This document shows, in pieces, positions 52,652 to 61,970 of a DNA stretch of 64,000 bases. The translations under genes and the position numbers were made by a program. Origin of the DNA: a gamma proteobacterium HdN1 (GTDB lineage Bacteria > Pseudomonadota > Gammaproteobacteria > Pseudomonadales > Ketobacteraceae); contig FP929140.1 in the NCBI GenBank assembly GCA_000198515.1, positions 2,516,527 through 2,580,526 on the forward strand, given 5' to 3'. The notes under the pieces are model-generated. The model did not search any database, was not told where the DNA came from, and was given only the letters and a program-made list of their open reading frames with translations. Within the stretch, counting starts at the first letter, position 1, and each line of letters starts with the position of its first letter.

Positions 52652-55551
52652 GAGGGTGGTGGCTCGTGCTCGGGACTGGTGACGTTAGTTTCAGGGAGGG
52701 GAGGAGAGATGCTTAGGGCTTTCCGCAGCACCTGATTAAACTTTGCCAGCTCCAGAGGCTTCTGCAGATAGCCGTTGCACCCAGCCTCCTTGCAGAGGCG
52801 GATTTCCTCGCTTCCCGATTCCGCTGTGAGTGCGAAGATGGATCCTTGATAGCCGGCAGCACGAAGGCGCTTTGTGGCTTCAATGCCATCCATCATCGGC
52901 ATATTGATATCCATTAGTACGAGCTCAAAGTTTTTTGACTCTGCATGCTGAAGAGCCTCGACCCCATTGTTGGCGATGGTTACCTTTGCGCCCGTTTTTT
53001 CGATGATGCGACGCACCAGTTTTTGGTTCACTGGATTGTCTTCCGCCAAAAGAACGTGCCCTTGCAATAACGAATTTTCAGGTGAGTTTTTAGAACTTGC
53101 ATTACTGAGTTGGCTAAGCGTCTTTAGCCAGCCACTCGCTTCCTGCATTTCGGCAGGGATTGAAAGGCTGATGGAGATTTCCTGCACCCCTTGGCGTAGC
53201 TCTGGGACTGTGTCGCTGATGATGTGGGTGGATGGCTCTTGGGATGGATGATCTAGAGGGCTAGACTGTTGGGCTTTTATGGTGACTTGCCCACCCATTA
53301 AATGGATCAGGCGAAAGGCAATGGCCAAGCCAATTTCTTCAGGCACTTGCGCGGAGTGCTTAGAGCTGAGATCTTTTTGCAGGTGTTGCAATGCTTCAAG
53401 GCTTTCTTTTGTTTCGTTAAAAACGAGTTGCAGGTGGAGTAGTTGGTGGTCTTGGTTCCAGCCGATATTGAGCATAATTCTGTGCTTCCCTGAATGTGCG
53501 AGGATATATTGGTAGAGCAAAATCAATACTTGCTGAATACGCCCAGGATCGCCCGCTACTTCTGCGGGTACTGGGGATGTGAGTTTTGCATCAAATTGAA
53601 AATCGCTATCGGGTGGAAGGTGAGCCAAGCATTCACTTGGGTGTGCTGCAAGGGATGTGATGCTAATTCGGCCTTTTTCTAGCTCAAGGCGATTGGCATC
53701 AATTTTTGAGTAATCAAGGATATTGTTGATCAGGCCCAATAGGTGTTGTGCGTTGGCGGCGATCAAGCGAATGGCGTATTGCTTTTCTTGCGGGCTGAGG
53801 ATGTTTTCTCGCAGCGACTCACTAAATCCGATCACATAGTGCAGCGGTGTGCGGATTTCGTGGTTCATGCTGCGAAGAAATTCACTTTTGTTCTGTGTGA
53901 TTTTGCGTGCAAGCTCTTTTTCTCTCCGCCCTTTGGAGCGCTCCTTTTGCACTTGCTCGCGACGCTTTCGTTCGCTTAGGTCGATCACTCTGCCTTCGAT
54001 GCGGAGAGGTGTGCCGTCGGTATCGCGAGTTAAGGAGAAATCATGTAGTACAGGGAGGGCGTTTTTTTCGCTGTCAATCAGGTTGAGTTGGCGAGAAAGG
54101 CTCGAATTCTGGTGAAGTAGTTCGAGGGCTTTTTCCGGGTCTGGAATAATTTGCAGGCTGACGGCGTTTCTTTGCTTCATTGCAAGCGCTGGGTTTGCAT
54201 AGCCGAGCATGGTGGCAAATGCTCTGTTGATGCTAAGAATGCGTCCGCTCAAAGACATTTGATACAAGCCTTCGGCCGCATTGTCAAACACGGAGCGGTA
54301 GAGTGCGAGGTTGCGTACGGCGCGCTGGTTCGCGTCTACGTTATCTTTTTCGGCGCGTTTGATGGAATCGGCAAGTGCAAGTGAAAGCACTACGGCTTCC
54401 ATCATGGTGCCAAAGGGCATCGAAAACATGGTTAACGCGGTAGGGGGAATCAACCCAGCAGAGGCGAACCCATAGCTTGAAAAGCCGAACATGTTGATGC
54501 TCCATGCGTAGGCAAAAAATTCTGCATTTCTACTGCCCTTGTAACGCATATAAAGAACGAGGATGAGCACGCCAAATACCATGGCGGCACCAAAATAGGT
54601 GATGTACATCATCGTCGATAGATAGTTGTAATACAGGCCGATGGGAATAAACAGTAGATTAAGCACCTGGAACGCATTGATGCCGGTGTTCAGTGCGGGA
54701 TGGTATTTTTTTACCTCAAGGAATTTTTGTACGTAGTTGGCACCGGAAATCCAGAGTATCCAGTAGAAAAATGAGATATATTGTTTGTCTAGGAAAAAAA
54801 GGTGATCTTTGAACAGGCCAAAGCCGTGGCCAAGATCAATAAATTCGAAAATTAATGCGGAGCCTACAAACAAAAAGTAATAAAGGTAATTTTTGTTTCT
54901 CGACGTTAAAAATAGAAGCAGGTTATAGATCAGGATGATAAATATAGAACCATAAAGCACGCCGAAGATGAACTCATCGTTGGCGACTCTTTTTGCAAGC
55001 CCCGATGGCGTCCACAGGTTTTGAGGCAGATAGGTGCCGGCATCGTTACGGACGTGAAGGTACAGCGTGACTTCTTCCCCTAGCGACAGGGTAAGTGGAA
55101 ATATACTGTGAGCGTTGGCGAGGGGCCTTTGGGTGTAGGGTGTGCGCGCATCGGCACGAATGGCTTCGATCTCACCATTGGCACGCACGATGTATAGCTC
55201 GGAGACGCTTAGGTGGTGCTTGGCTACTTCATAGAACAAGGTTTTGCGCGCTTCAAAGTTGGGCGCACCCGTTGGGTAATGAAGCTGGATCTTGAACCAT
55301 AGCGCGGAGCGAGTAACCCCAAAACTCAGGTACCGATTGGGAAGATCGGAAAAATTCGCCTGGAAATCGGCAGACCTGATGGTATCAATATCCAAGTTTG
55401 CGCTGGTATCCTCATAGAAACTGAGGTAATCCGTCAGCACATAGTGGTCGCTATTGTAAATATTGAGCGTTGCCTGTTTTGCCCATAGCGGTGGGCATAG
55501 GAGCATTAGCAAAAACCATAATGCACAAGGCTGAACGTTCGCTACCCGCAT
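52648..55551 (-). CDS. 7TMR-DISM hybrid kinase paralogue 4, with His but without ATP-binding boxes
   Basis: 967 residues, first gene of the coupled set. Signal peptide (about 1-24), DISMED2-like sensor, seven helices, PAS and kinase core. The H box SMNHEIRTPLHYVIGFSE keeps His564 (codon at 53860-53862). In the ATPase domain the N box has become LYQYILAHSG without the essential Asn, and no DxGxG box is found (LVFNETKES stands at its place). The receiver is intact (AEDNPVNQ, LVLMDINMPMMDG, QKPL). It could be phosphorylated by a partner but hardly by itself. Confidence 0.92.
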   Translation of the reverse strand: MRVANVQPCALWFLLMLLCPPLWAKQATLNIYNSDHYVLTDYLSFYEDTSANLDIDTIRSADFQANFSDLPNRYLSFGVTRSALWFKIQLHYPTGAPNFEARKTLFYEVAKHHLSVSELYIVRANGEIEAIRADARTPYTQRPLANAHSIFPLTLSLGEEVTLYLHVRNDAGTYLPQNLWTPSGLAKRVANDEFIFGVLYGSIFIILIYNLLLFLTSRNKNYLYYFLFVGSALIFEFIDLGHGFGLFKDHLFFLDKQYISFFYWILWISGANYVQKFLEVKKYHPALNTGINAFQVLNLLFIPIGLYYNYLSTMMYITYFGAAMVFGVLILVLYMRYKGSRNAEFFAYAWSINMFGFSSYGFASAGLIPPTALTMFSMPFGTMMEAVVLSLALADSIKRAEKDNVDANQRAVRNLALYRSVFDNAAEGLYQMSLSGRILSINRAFATMLGYANPALAMKQRNAVSLQIIPDPEKALELLHQNSSLSRQLNLIDSEKNALPVLHDFSLTRDTDGTPLRIEGRVIDLSERKRREQVQKERSKGRREKELARKITQNKSEFLRSMNHEIRTPLHYVIGFSESLRENILSPQEKQYAIRLIAANAQHLLGLINNILDYSKIDANRLELEKGRISITSLAAHPSECLAHLPPDSDFQFDAKLTSPVPAEVAGDPGRIQQVLILLYQYILAHSGKHRIMLNIGWNQDHQLLHLQLVFNETKESLEALQHLQKDLSSKHSAQVPEEIGLAIAFRLIHLMGGQVTIKAQQSSPLDHPSQEPSTHIISDTVPELRQGVQEISISLSIPAEMQEASGWLKTLSQLSNASSKNSPENSLLQGHVLLAEDNPVNQKLVRRIIEKTGAKVTIANNGVEALQHAESKNFELVLMDINMPMMDGIEATKRLRAAGYQGSIFALTAESGSEEIRLCKEAGCNGYLQKPLELAKFNQVLRKALSISPPLPETNVTSPEHEPPPS

Positions 55552-55747
55552 TCCCTAAGACTCGCGTACTACATCAGAATTGATTGGCCAAAAAGCGGCA
55601 TTAGATCAAGTGTAGGCGAGTTTGGCGGCGGTGTAGTGCGGATCAGGCGGGTGGCGTTGAACGTGTTGCAACAAGAGACGCGAGTACGGCCCGCCATGAT
55701 GGGCGAGCCGCAGGAAACGCAAGGGAAATCAATTCACTATCGAAGCT

Positions 55748-56932
55748 TTACCAAGCCCGCTCAAGCAGCGCAATGGCTTCAGCCAGCTCCATTTCTTTGG
55801 GGTTAAAGAGAACGGGGCCTTCATCTAGCGAAAGCTTTGCAAGCTGAGGGATCTGGTCACGTGTTACTTTGCCCGTCTCTGAGAGGCGGCGGGGGAGTTT
55901 AACGCGCTCGTACAGTTCATCACGCAGGGCACGCACACGTTGCAGCGTGCGTTCGGCGCGCATGGGCTTGGGCGTTGATGCGTAGACTTCCGGGCCGGCC
56001 AGCGGCAGGAGTAGCTCGCCGATCAGTTCGCTGCTGGTTTCCATGTTGTATTCAAGCACATACGGCAAGAAGATGTTCATGCAGATGCCGTGTGGAAGGT
56101 GGCATATTGCGCCCAAGGCGTGGCCCAGCGCGTGTACCAGACCTACCATGGAGTTGGAGAATGCGATGCCTGCCATGGTCGCGGCAAGTGCAAGCTCCAG
56201 GCGCCCATTGGCGTCTTGTGGATTGTCCATCACGTGCAGGATGTTTTCGCTGATTTTGCGGATCGCCTGTGTGCCGTAGGCATCGCTCAGGGGGTTTTTG
56301 GCGAGGCAAATATAGGATTCCATTGCATGTGTCATCGCATCCATCGCCGTTGCTGCGGTGATGGCGGGTGGCAAAGTGAGCGTCATGCGTGGGTCGAGTA
56401 CGGCCGCATTGGGGAGCAAAAACTGTGAGGCAAAGGGTAGTTTGGCGCCCGTTTTGCAGTCGGAGACCACTGCAATTGCGGTCACTTCAGAGCCGGTGCC
56501 GGCGGTCGTTGGAACCACAAATAGCGGTTTTAAGGGGCGGGTGAGAACGCCAGCACCGGAGTATTTGTGGATATCATCGCCACCTTCGGAGACTAAGATA
56601 TTTACGCCTTTGCTGGTGTCAATGACGGAGCCGCCGCCGATGGCAATGATGGAGTCGGCGTTTTTGCTGCGGTACAGTGCGGCAATTTCTGTGACGGTGT
56701 CCGTGGAGGAATCTGGCGGTACGTTATCGTAAATATCGGCAATTTCAGTGCCGGCTTCTTTGAAAACAGGGAGCACTTGTTCTAATAAGCCTGCCTTTCT
56801 TACGCCAACGTCGGTAATGATCAGCGGGCGTGATGAACCTAATGCTTGCAGTTCAAAGGGCATGTGCTCTAGTGCTTTGTGCCCTGCGATCGTTTTTACG
56901 GGGCAGAAAAATTCAAAATAAGGCTTAGACAT
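55748..56932 (-). CDS. Iron-containing alcohol dehydrogenase
   Basis: 394 residues, the normal length of the iron ADH family (YiaY/AdhB/EutG-like). The nucleotide-binding loop is GGGSVIDTSKGVN, and the iron ligands lie in AMDAMTHAMESY and LVHALGHALGAICHLPHG. It interconverts primary alcohols and aldehydes with NAD(H). The substrate cannot be told from sequence. It is 78 bases downstream of the SCP2-like gene on the same strand and may share its transcript. Confidence 0.93.
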   Translation of the reverse strand: MSKPYFEFFCPVKTIAGHKALEHMPFELQALGSSRPLIITDVGVRKAGLLEQVLPVFKEAGTEIADIYDNVPPDSSTDTVTEIAALYRSKNADSIIAIGGGSVIDTSKGVNILVSEGGDDIHKYSGAGVLTRPLKPLFVVPTTAGTGSEVTAIAVVSDCKTGAKLPFASQFLLPNAAVLDPRMTLTLPPAITAATAMDAMTHAMESYICLAKNPLSDAYGTQAIRKISENILHVMDNPQDANGRLELALAATMAGIAFSNSMVGLVHALGHALGAICHLPHGICMNIFLPYVLEYNMETSSELIGELLLPLAGPEVYASTPKPMRAERTLQRVRALRDELYERVKLPRRLSETGKVTRDQIPQLAKLSLDEGPVLFNPKEMELAEAIALLERAW

Positions 56933-57010
56933 GATCTGATCCTTGGTTTGTAACTACGAATTCGTTTGTCGCTACTGGTTCAATAGGCGCTATTGGTTCG
57001 TTGATAGCGA

Positions 57011-57553
57011 TTAGCGCGTTAATAAATTCGCGGCAACGCGGGAATAAATCCGCATGCCGTGGCGCAGCTTTTCTTGAACCGGCAGGCTGGGGTAGCGCTT
57101 GACTGCGCGCTCGGCAACAAGTTTCGGCAGGATGAACGCTTCCAGGCGGTTCAGGCAGCGCACCATTTTCATTGCGTAAGAGAGATCGCCATCCACGACC
57201 ATTCGATCGTTGGCAAAAGCCCGTGCGGTACTCTCCTGGAAGCTCAGCACTAAAAATGCGTGCGTAATGTGCTTAAAACGGATGCTAAGATCAGGTTTAC
57301 GTGGGCATTGGTTGCCGATGTGCTTGAGTGATCCATCGGCTTGTTTTTGCATTACCATGCCGGGGCCGTTTTGGATGGTCATTTCAAAGAGAAAGCCGTT
57401 GTCTAATGCGCCGACTTCGCTTTGAAAAATTGGGTCGATCTGGCTGGCGGCTTCCATTGCGCGGCCCATCACTGCCATCATGAGCGTGACGTAGGGGCGT
57501 TGTAAACCATCAAGGCGAGACAGAAATTCGGGGGGTAAGGTAAGGCTCTGCAT
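57011..57553 (-). CDS. SCP2-like small protein
   Basis: 180 residues from the ATG at 57553, chosen because AAAAGG precedes it by 6 bases; an upstream in-frame start at 57613 would add 20 basic residues. The middle resembles a sterol-carrier-protein-2 fold ([15 protein letters not shown], then [19 protein letters not shown] and [14 protein letters not shown]), which binds lipids or fatty acyl groups. There is no signal peptide. It lies upstream of the alcohol dehydrogenase and divergent from phhB. The family call is moderate. Confidence 0.55.
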   Translation of the reverse strand: MQSLTLPPEFLSRLDGLQRPYVTLMMAVMGRAMEAASQIDPIFQSEVGALDNGFLFEMTIQNGPGMVMQKQADGSLKHIGNQCPRKPDLSIRFKHITHAFLVLSFQESTARAFANDRMVVDGDLSYAMKMVRCLNRLEAFILPKLVAERAVKRYPSLPVQEKLRHGMRIYSRVAANLLTR

Positions 57554-57704
57554 ACTATGCCTTTTTAGGTTGGTGGGTGCCTTTTTGCGTGTGGCTTTGA
57601 CCGGAATATCCAAAGGATTGTTTTCGGGGTGGCCCCCGATCTTAACAAATAAACACGGTGTGTCATCCCCCCGTGGGGTGATTTTTTATGAGGAGATTAC
57701 GATC

Positions 57705-58052
57705 ATGTCTTTAGCAGAAGAGAAATGTGAGGCTTGTCGGGCGGATGCGCCCAAGGTCAGTGAGCAGGAGCTGGCGGAGTTGATGCACCAGATTCCCGAC
57801 TGGCAGCCCATTGTGGTGGAGGGTGTGATGCAGTTGCGGCGAGAGTTCGCGTTTCGCAACTTTGTCGATGCGCTGGCTTTTACCAATCAAGTGGGTGCGC
57901 TGGCGGAGGAGGTGGGTCACCACCCGGCGCTATTGACCGAGTGGGGGAAAGTAACCGTACGTTGGTGGACACACAAGATTCGTGGCTTGCACCGCACCGA
58001 TTTTGTGCTCGCTGCGCGAACCGATGTCGTTGCCGCAAAAGCGCGGGGCTAG
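57705..58052 (+). CDS. phhB: Pterin-4a-carbinolamine dehydratase
   Basis: 115 residues; the start at 57705 has AGGAG (57691-57695) 9 bases upstream. The family motif is seen in [20 protein letters not shown] followed by [13 protein letters not shown], with the catalytic His pair. It dehydrates 4a-hydroxytetrahydrobiopterin, which supports phenylalanine hydroxylase; no such hydroxylase gene is in the window. It converges on slyD with only 4 bases between the stops. Confidence 0.93.
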   Translation: MSLAEEKCEACRADAPKVSEQELAELMHQIPDWQPIVVEGVMQLRREFAFRNFVDALAFTNQVGALAEEVGHHPALLTEWGKVTVRWWTHKIRGLHRTDFVLAARTDVVAAKARG

Positions 58053-58056
58053 CGGA

Positions 58057-58539
58057 TCAGTGGTGATGGCCGCCCGGCCCGTGGGCGTGCTTGTGCTCTA
58101 GTTCTTCGGGGGTGGCTTCGCGAATGTCGGTGATTTCGACATCGAACACTAGCGTTGCGCCCGCGAGCGGGTGGTTGGTGTCGATGTCTACCATGAATTT
58201 ACCGGCTTTGATTACGGAAACGGGAATCGGGCCGTGTTCGGTGTTCAGATAGGCCTGAATCCCCGCACGTAGCTTGCCTTCCCAAGCGAGATGCTTCACG
58301 GAAACCCGCATCTTGCGGTCATCGCGGTGCTCGCCGTAGCCGTCAGCAGGCGGTACAACGACTTCCAAGCGATCGCCTACGCTTTTGCCGATCAGCGCTT
58401 TTTCAAGGCCGGGTACAATATTGTCTGCGCCGTGAAGATAGGTGAGCGGTTCATCGTCGCGGCTGGTTTCTTTTTCGTTTCCGTCGGGATCTTTGAGCGT
58501 GTAATGGAAACTCACCACTTTGTTGTCGGCAACTTGCAT
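58057..58539 (-). CDS. slyD: FKBP-type peptidyl-prolyl isomerase SlyD
   Basis: 160 residues. The FKBP domain shows VSFHYTLKDPDGNEKETS and LHGADNIVPGLEKALIGK, the insert-in-flap region has VVPPADGYGEHRDDRKMRV, and the tail is His-rich (HKHAHGPGGHHH), typical of SlyD nickel binding. It acts as folding helper and metallochaperone in the cytoplasm. The His tail is shorter than in E. coli. Confidence 0.93.
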   Translation of the reverse strand: MQVADNKVVSFHYTLKDPDGNEKETSRDDEPLTYLHGADNIVPGLEKALIGKSVGDRLEVVVPPADGYGEHRDDRKMRVSVKHLAWEGKLRAGIQAYLNTEHGPIPVSVIKAGKFMVDIDTNHPLAGATLVFDVEITDIREATPEELEHKHAHGPGGHHH

Positions 58540-58643
58540 AAGCTTGGGCTCTCAGTTTGATGAATGGGACGATCTGGTTTCGCTCAGCGGGCTACTTTTG
58601 GTTTGGCTCAGCCTACTATCATTGCGACTATTATTGCGTTGGT

Positions 58644-61397
58644 TCAACCGCCTAGACAGGGCGTGCCGGCCCACGGTTGGCAGCGTAGCCAGCTTTCCAA
58701 CTGCTCGGTTGGGAGGGCCGAGCTTATGTAGAAGCCTTGTACCATATCGCAGCGCAATTGGGTAAGGCGTTCGACAACGGCGCGGTTTTCTGCGCCCTCT
58801 GCAACGACTTGCATCCCGAGATTATGAGCGAGGCTGATAATGGATTTTACGATGATTTCGTCCTGCTCGTTGGTCATCATGTCTTGGACGAAGGACGCGT
58901 CGATCTTGAGTGCGTTGATCGGCAGGCGTTTCAGGTAGGCGAGAGAAGAATATCCGGTACCAAAATCGTCGATGGAAAAGCGAACGCCATGTTGAGAGAG
59001 TCGATGCAGTGTGTCGAGCACACGCTCTGGATCGTGTATCAGTGCGCTTTCGGTAATTTCGATTTCAAGACGCTCTGAGCTGATGCCTCGAATTTCGATG
59101 AGCTCACAAAGGCGCTCCGTGAAGCTTAAGTTGAGCAGGTCGCGAGCCGATAAGTTGACCGCAACCGAAAGATGCAGCCCACGTTTGTCCCATTCGGTGA
59201 TCTGATCCAGTGCAGTTTCCGTAACGTACAGACTCAGCTCGTGTATCACCTCGTTCATCTCGGCAAGCGGTATAAATTCGGCCGGTGGAATGAGCCCCAG
59301 ATCGGGATGAAACCAGCGTGCTAAGGCTTCGCAGCCGATGCACTGGCCTGATTCTACGTCGAGCTTTGGCTGGAAGTGTAAAACGATTTGCCGTTCACGG
59401 ATGGCGCGCCGTAGGTCGGTCATCAGCCGTAAGCGGCGCGGCGTATGAGCGTCTTGGCTGGGATGATAGACGGCGAATCCTACGTGATTTTGCTTCGCGT
59501 GGTACATGGCCACGTCTGCGCCGCGCAAAAGCGCGTGGCTGTCGCGGCCATGTTGTGGATAGAAGGCAATCCCGAGGCTTGCGCTAAGGGAGAGCATGAT
59601 TTCGCCGACGTGGAAAGGCTGATTCAGTACGGCGCTGATTTCATCCGCGAGCTTGTGTGCATCTTCGAGCCCTTTAATTTGTTCGGCGAGGATTGCAAAC
59701 TCATCCCCACCGAGGCGGCTGAGAAGCGCGTGGTAGTTTTCCAACACCGATTGCAGGCGCAGGCCGACTTCAATGAGCAGCTGATCGCCAATGTGATGGC
59801 CGAGGGTGTCGTTCACATCTTTGAAGCGATTCAGATCCAGCAGCATGAGGATCGGGCCGCGTTCACTTCCCGGTTGCCAGCGAGTAATCGCGTTACGCAC
59901 GACTTCATGCAATTTGCGGCGATTGGGTAGCCGTGTGAGTGGGTCGTTATCAGCGGCAAACTGCAATTTTTCCTGAACAGCAAGCCGTTCCAATTCAGAG
60001 CCGGTGCGAGCTGCAAAGATCTCCAAAATTTCAAAGTGCTGGTCACAGGCGTCCATCGGTAAATGGTTAAGTATTGCAATAAAACCAGCTACCTTGCCGC
60101 TGCTGTTGTGAAAGGGGATTCCCAGCATGCTTTGGGCGTTGATATTGTGAAGTAGAGGATCGCTCGGAAAGCGCTTTTGTAAATCTTTCTCAACGAGGCA
60201 GCCGTTATTTTGCAGTAGGTACTCAAATGCAGAGCCTATGAGCGTGTGCTCGAAATTTGCGGCAATCGTGTCGTTGATGCAGACGGCTACGGTGGTTGCT
60301 TGGGTGGGGGTTTGGGGATCAATTTTTGCGATTAGCGCGCAGCATACGTCAAAGTTGTGAGTTAAATGTGAAACCATTTGTTCAAAGAACGTGGAATCCC
60401 CGCGCACAGATACCATTTGCGCGATCATTCGAATTGCGCGATCCAATCGGTTGCGTGCTGTAACGTCGCGGATTATTGCATGTAGGCAGAACCCTGTGCT
60501 CGTTTCCGTTCGGCGGATGCTCACTTCGGCTTCAAAATTTCGGCCATCTTTACGCCGATGCAGCCATGGAAAGAATTGCGGTTCGCCGCGCAGCGCTGCC
60601 TCAATGTGGCTATTTGCTGCGGGTTCTGAAGCTTGGCCATCTAGCTGAACCGCCGCCGAAAGCTCAGAGGGCGTGCTGTTGAGAATCTCTGCGCGAGAGG
60701 CGCCGAACAAAACCTCTGCAGTATGGTTGCAATCAATGTGCCGGCCGTCTTGCCAAGTGACGATTGCGTCTCGGCTTAAATCCAATAGGGTTCGATTGCG
60801 TTCGTCGCTTTCCCGCAAGCGGTGAAACATGCTGATCTGAGAAATCAGATCCGCCACAGAATTTGCGAAGGTGATTTCGTCTGCATTCCAAGTGCGCGTG
60901 GCATTTCTTTGTTCAATCCTCAGTATCCCGCAAAGCTGGCCAGACTCGCGCAGAGTAACATCCAGAAGCGAGCGCACCCCTGTCGGAATAAACCAAGGTT
61001 TTACCAACTCGCTGACGCGCGTATCTTTCAATACGTCGGCCACATTGAGTGCGCGGCATTGCGTGATGGTTTGGAAATAGTGCGGAAATTGCTCGCGACA
61101 CAAGTGTGCTGGCAAATCAAATGTTTGCTTCTCTGAAGAAATGAAAACTTGGCAGTCCAGACTTTGTAGATCAAGCGGACATCGCCAAAGGCTTACAAAA
61201 TCTGCATTGAGAACCTCACAAACGGCCTGTGCGATTGTCTGCAAGCTGTTGTTGAGCGGCATGTCCCAAAGCGCTTGCGTTTGGTAGAGCGTAAACAATG
61301 CGTTCTGTAGCGCGGCGGCAAGGTGTTGGGATGCAGGTTGGGAGAGCGTCATCTGGGCAGGGTCATGGCATTGAGAAGCGGCGGCATTGCCACGCAT
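58644..61397 (-). CDS. GAF-PAS-GAF-GGDEF-EAL cyclic-di-GMP protein
   Basis: About 917 residues from the ATG at 61397; a TTG at 61454 and an ATG at 61352 are alternatives and none has a clear ribosome-binding site. No membrane helix. A GAF domain, a PAS domain and a second GAF-like domain precede GGDEF with the intact RLGGDEFAILAEQ and EAL with GCEALARW, NLSARDLL, IEITESALI, DDFGTGYSSLAYLKRLP and QGFYIS. Both catalytic motifs look functional, so the protein may make or break c-di-GMP depending on the signal. It is divergent from dtd. Confidence 0.92.
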   Translation of the reverse strand: MRGNAAASQCHDPAQMTLSQPASQHLAAALQNALFTLYQTQALWDMPLNNSLQTIAQAVCEVLNADFVSLWRCPLDLQSLDCQVFISSEKQTFDLPAHLCREQFPHYFQTITQCRALNVADVLKDTRVSELVKPWFIPTGVRSLLDVTLRESGQLCGILRIEQRNATRTWNADEITFANSVADLISQISMFHRLRESDERNRTLLDLSRDAIVTWQDGRHIDCNHTAEVLFGASRAEILNSTPSELSAAVQLDGQASEPAANSHIEAALRGEPQFFPWLHRRKDGRNFEAEVSIRRTETSTGFCLHAIIRDVTARNRLDRAIRMIAQMVSVRGDSTFFEQMVSHLTHNFDVCCALIAKIDPQTPTQATTVAVCINDTIAANFEHTLIGSAFEYLLQNNGCLVEKDLQKRFPSDPLLHNINAQSMLGIPFHNSSGKVAGFIAILNHLPMDACDQHFEILEIFAARTGSELERLAVQEKLQFAADNDPLTRLPNRRKLHEVVRNAITRWQPGSERGPILMLLDLNRFKDVNDTLGHHIGDQLLIEVGLRLQSVLENYHALLSRLGGDEFAILAEQIKGLEDAHKLADEISAVLNQPFHVGEIMLSLSASLGIAFYPQHGRDSHALLRGADVAMYHAKQNHVGFAVYHPSQDAHTPRRLRLMTDLRRAIRERQIVLHFQPKLDVESGQCIGCEALARWFHPDLGLIPPAEFIPLAEMNEVIHELSLYVTETALDQITEWDKRGLHLSVAVNLSARDLLNLSFTERLCELIEIRGISSERLEIEITESALIHDPERVLDTLHRLSQHGVRFSIDDFGTGYSSLAYLKRLPINALKIDASFVQDMMTNEQDEIIVKSIISLAHNLGMQVVAEGAENRAVVERLTQLRCDMVQGFYISSALPTEQLESWLRCQPWAGTPCLGG

Positions 61398-61522
61398 CGA
61401 AGGTTGCGCGACCTGAATAATAAATAGGCTACCTTTCGTAGAGTAAAACTGCAAGCACTGATACGAATCCCTTGACGTGCCGCGTTATAATCGGCGCCTT
61501 CTGGATTGCGAGGTTTCTGCCT

Positions 61523-61966
61523 ATGAGAGCACTTTTACAGCGCGTAACCAGCGCCAGTGTGCGCGTTGAAGGCCAAATCGTGGGTGAAATACAACACGGC
61601 TTGCTGGTGCTCTTTGCCGTGCAGCCAAATGACACCCGCGAAATTGCCGAGCGCATGGTGCAGCGCATTGTACGCTATCGCATGTTTAGCGATGCACACG
61701 GCAAAATGAATCAAAGTGTGAGTGATGTTGGCGGTGGAATCTTGTGGGTGTCGCAATTTACGCTAGCCGCAGACACCGAAAAGGGACTGCGACCCAGTTT
61801 TAGTTGTGCTGCCCCGCCAGAACTTGCGCGCGTGCTATATGAGCACACTCTCACTTATGCGGCCACTTTTCCACTGGTGCAGGCAAGTGGCCGGTTTGGT
61901 GCGGATATGCAGGTGGCGCTCGTGAATGATGGACCTGTCACCTTTTTGTTGGAAGTGAACGCTTAA
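61523..61966 (+). CDS. dtd: D-aminoacyl-tRNA deacylase
   Basis: 147 residues from the ATG at 61523, where the family consensus MRALLQRVTSASVRVEG starts. The catalytic motifs are seen as WVSQFTLAAD and VNDGPVTFLLE (NxPVT type). It frees tRNAs from D-amino acids. It converges with spoVR, with 4 bases between the stops. Confidence 0.96.
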   Translation: MRALLQRVTSASVRVEGQIVGEIQHGLLVLFAVQPNDTREIAERMVQRIVRYRMFSDAHGKMNQSVSDVGGGILWVSQFTLAADTEKGLRPSFSCAAPPELARVLYEHTLTYAATFPLVQASGRFGADMQVALVNDGPVTFLLEVNA

Positions 61967-61970
61967 ACGA

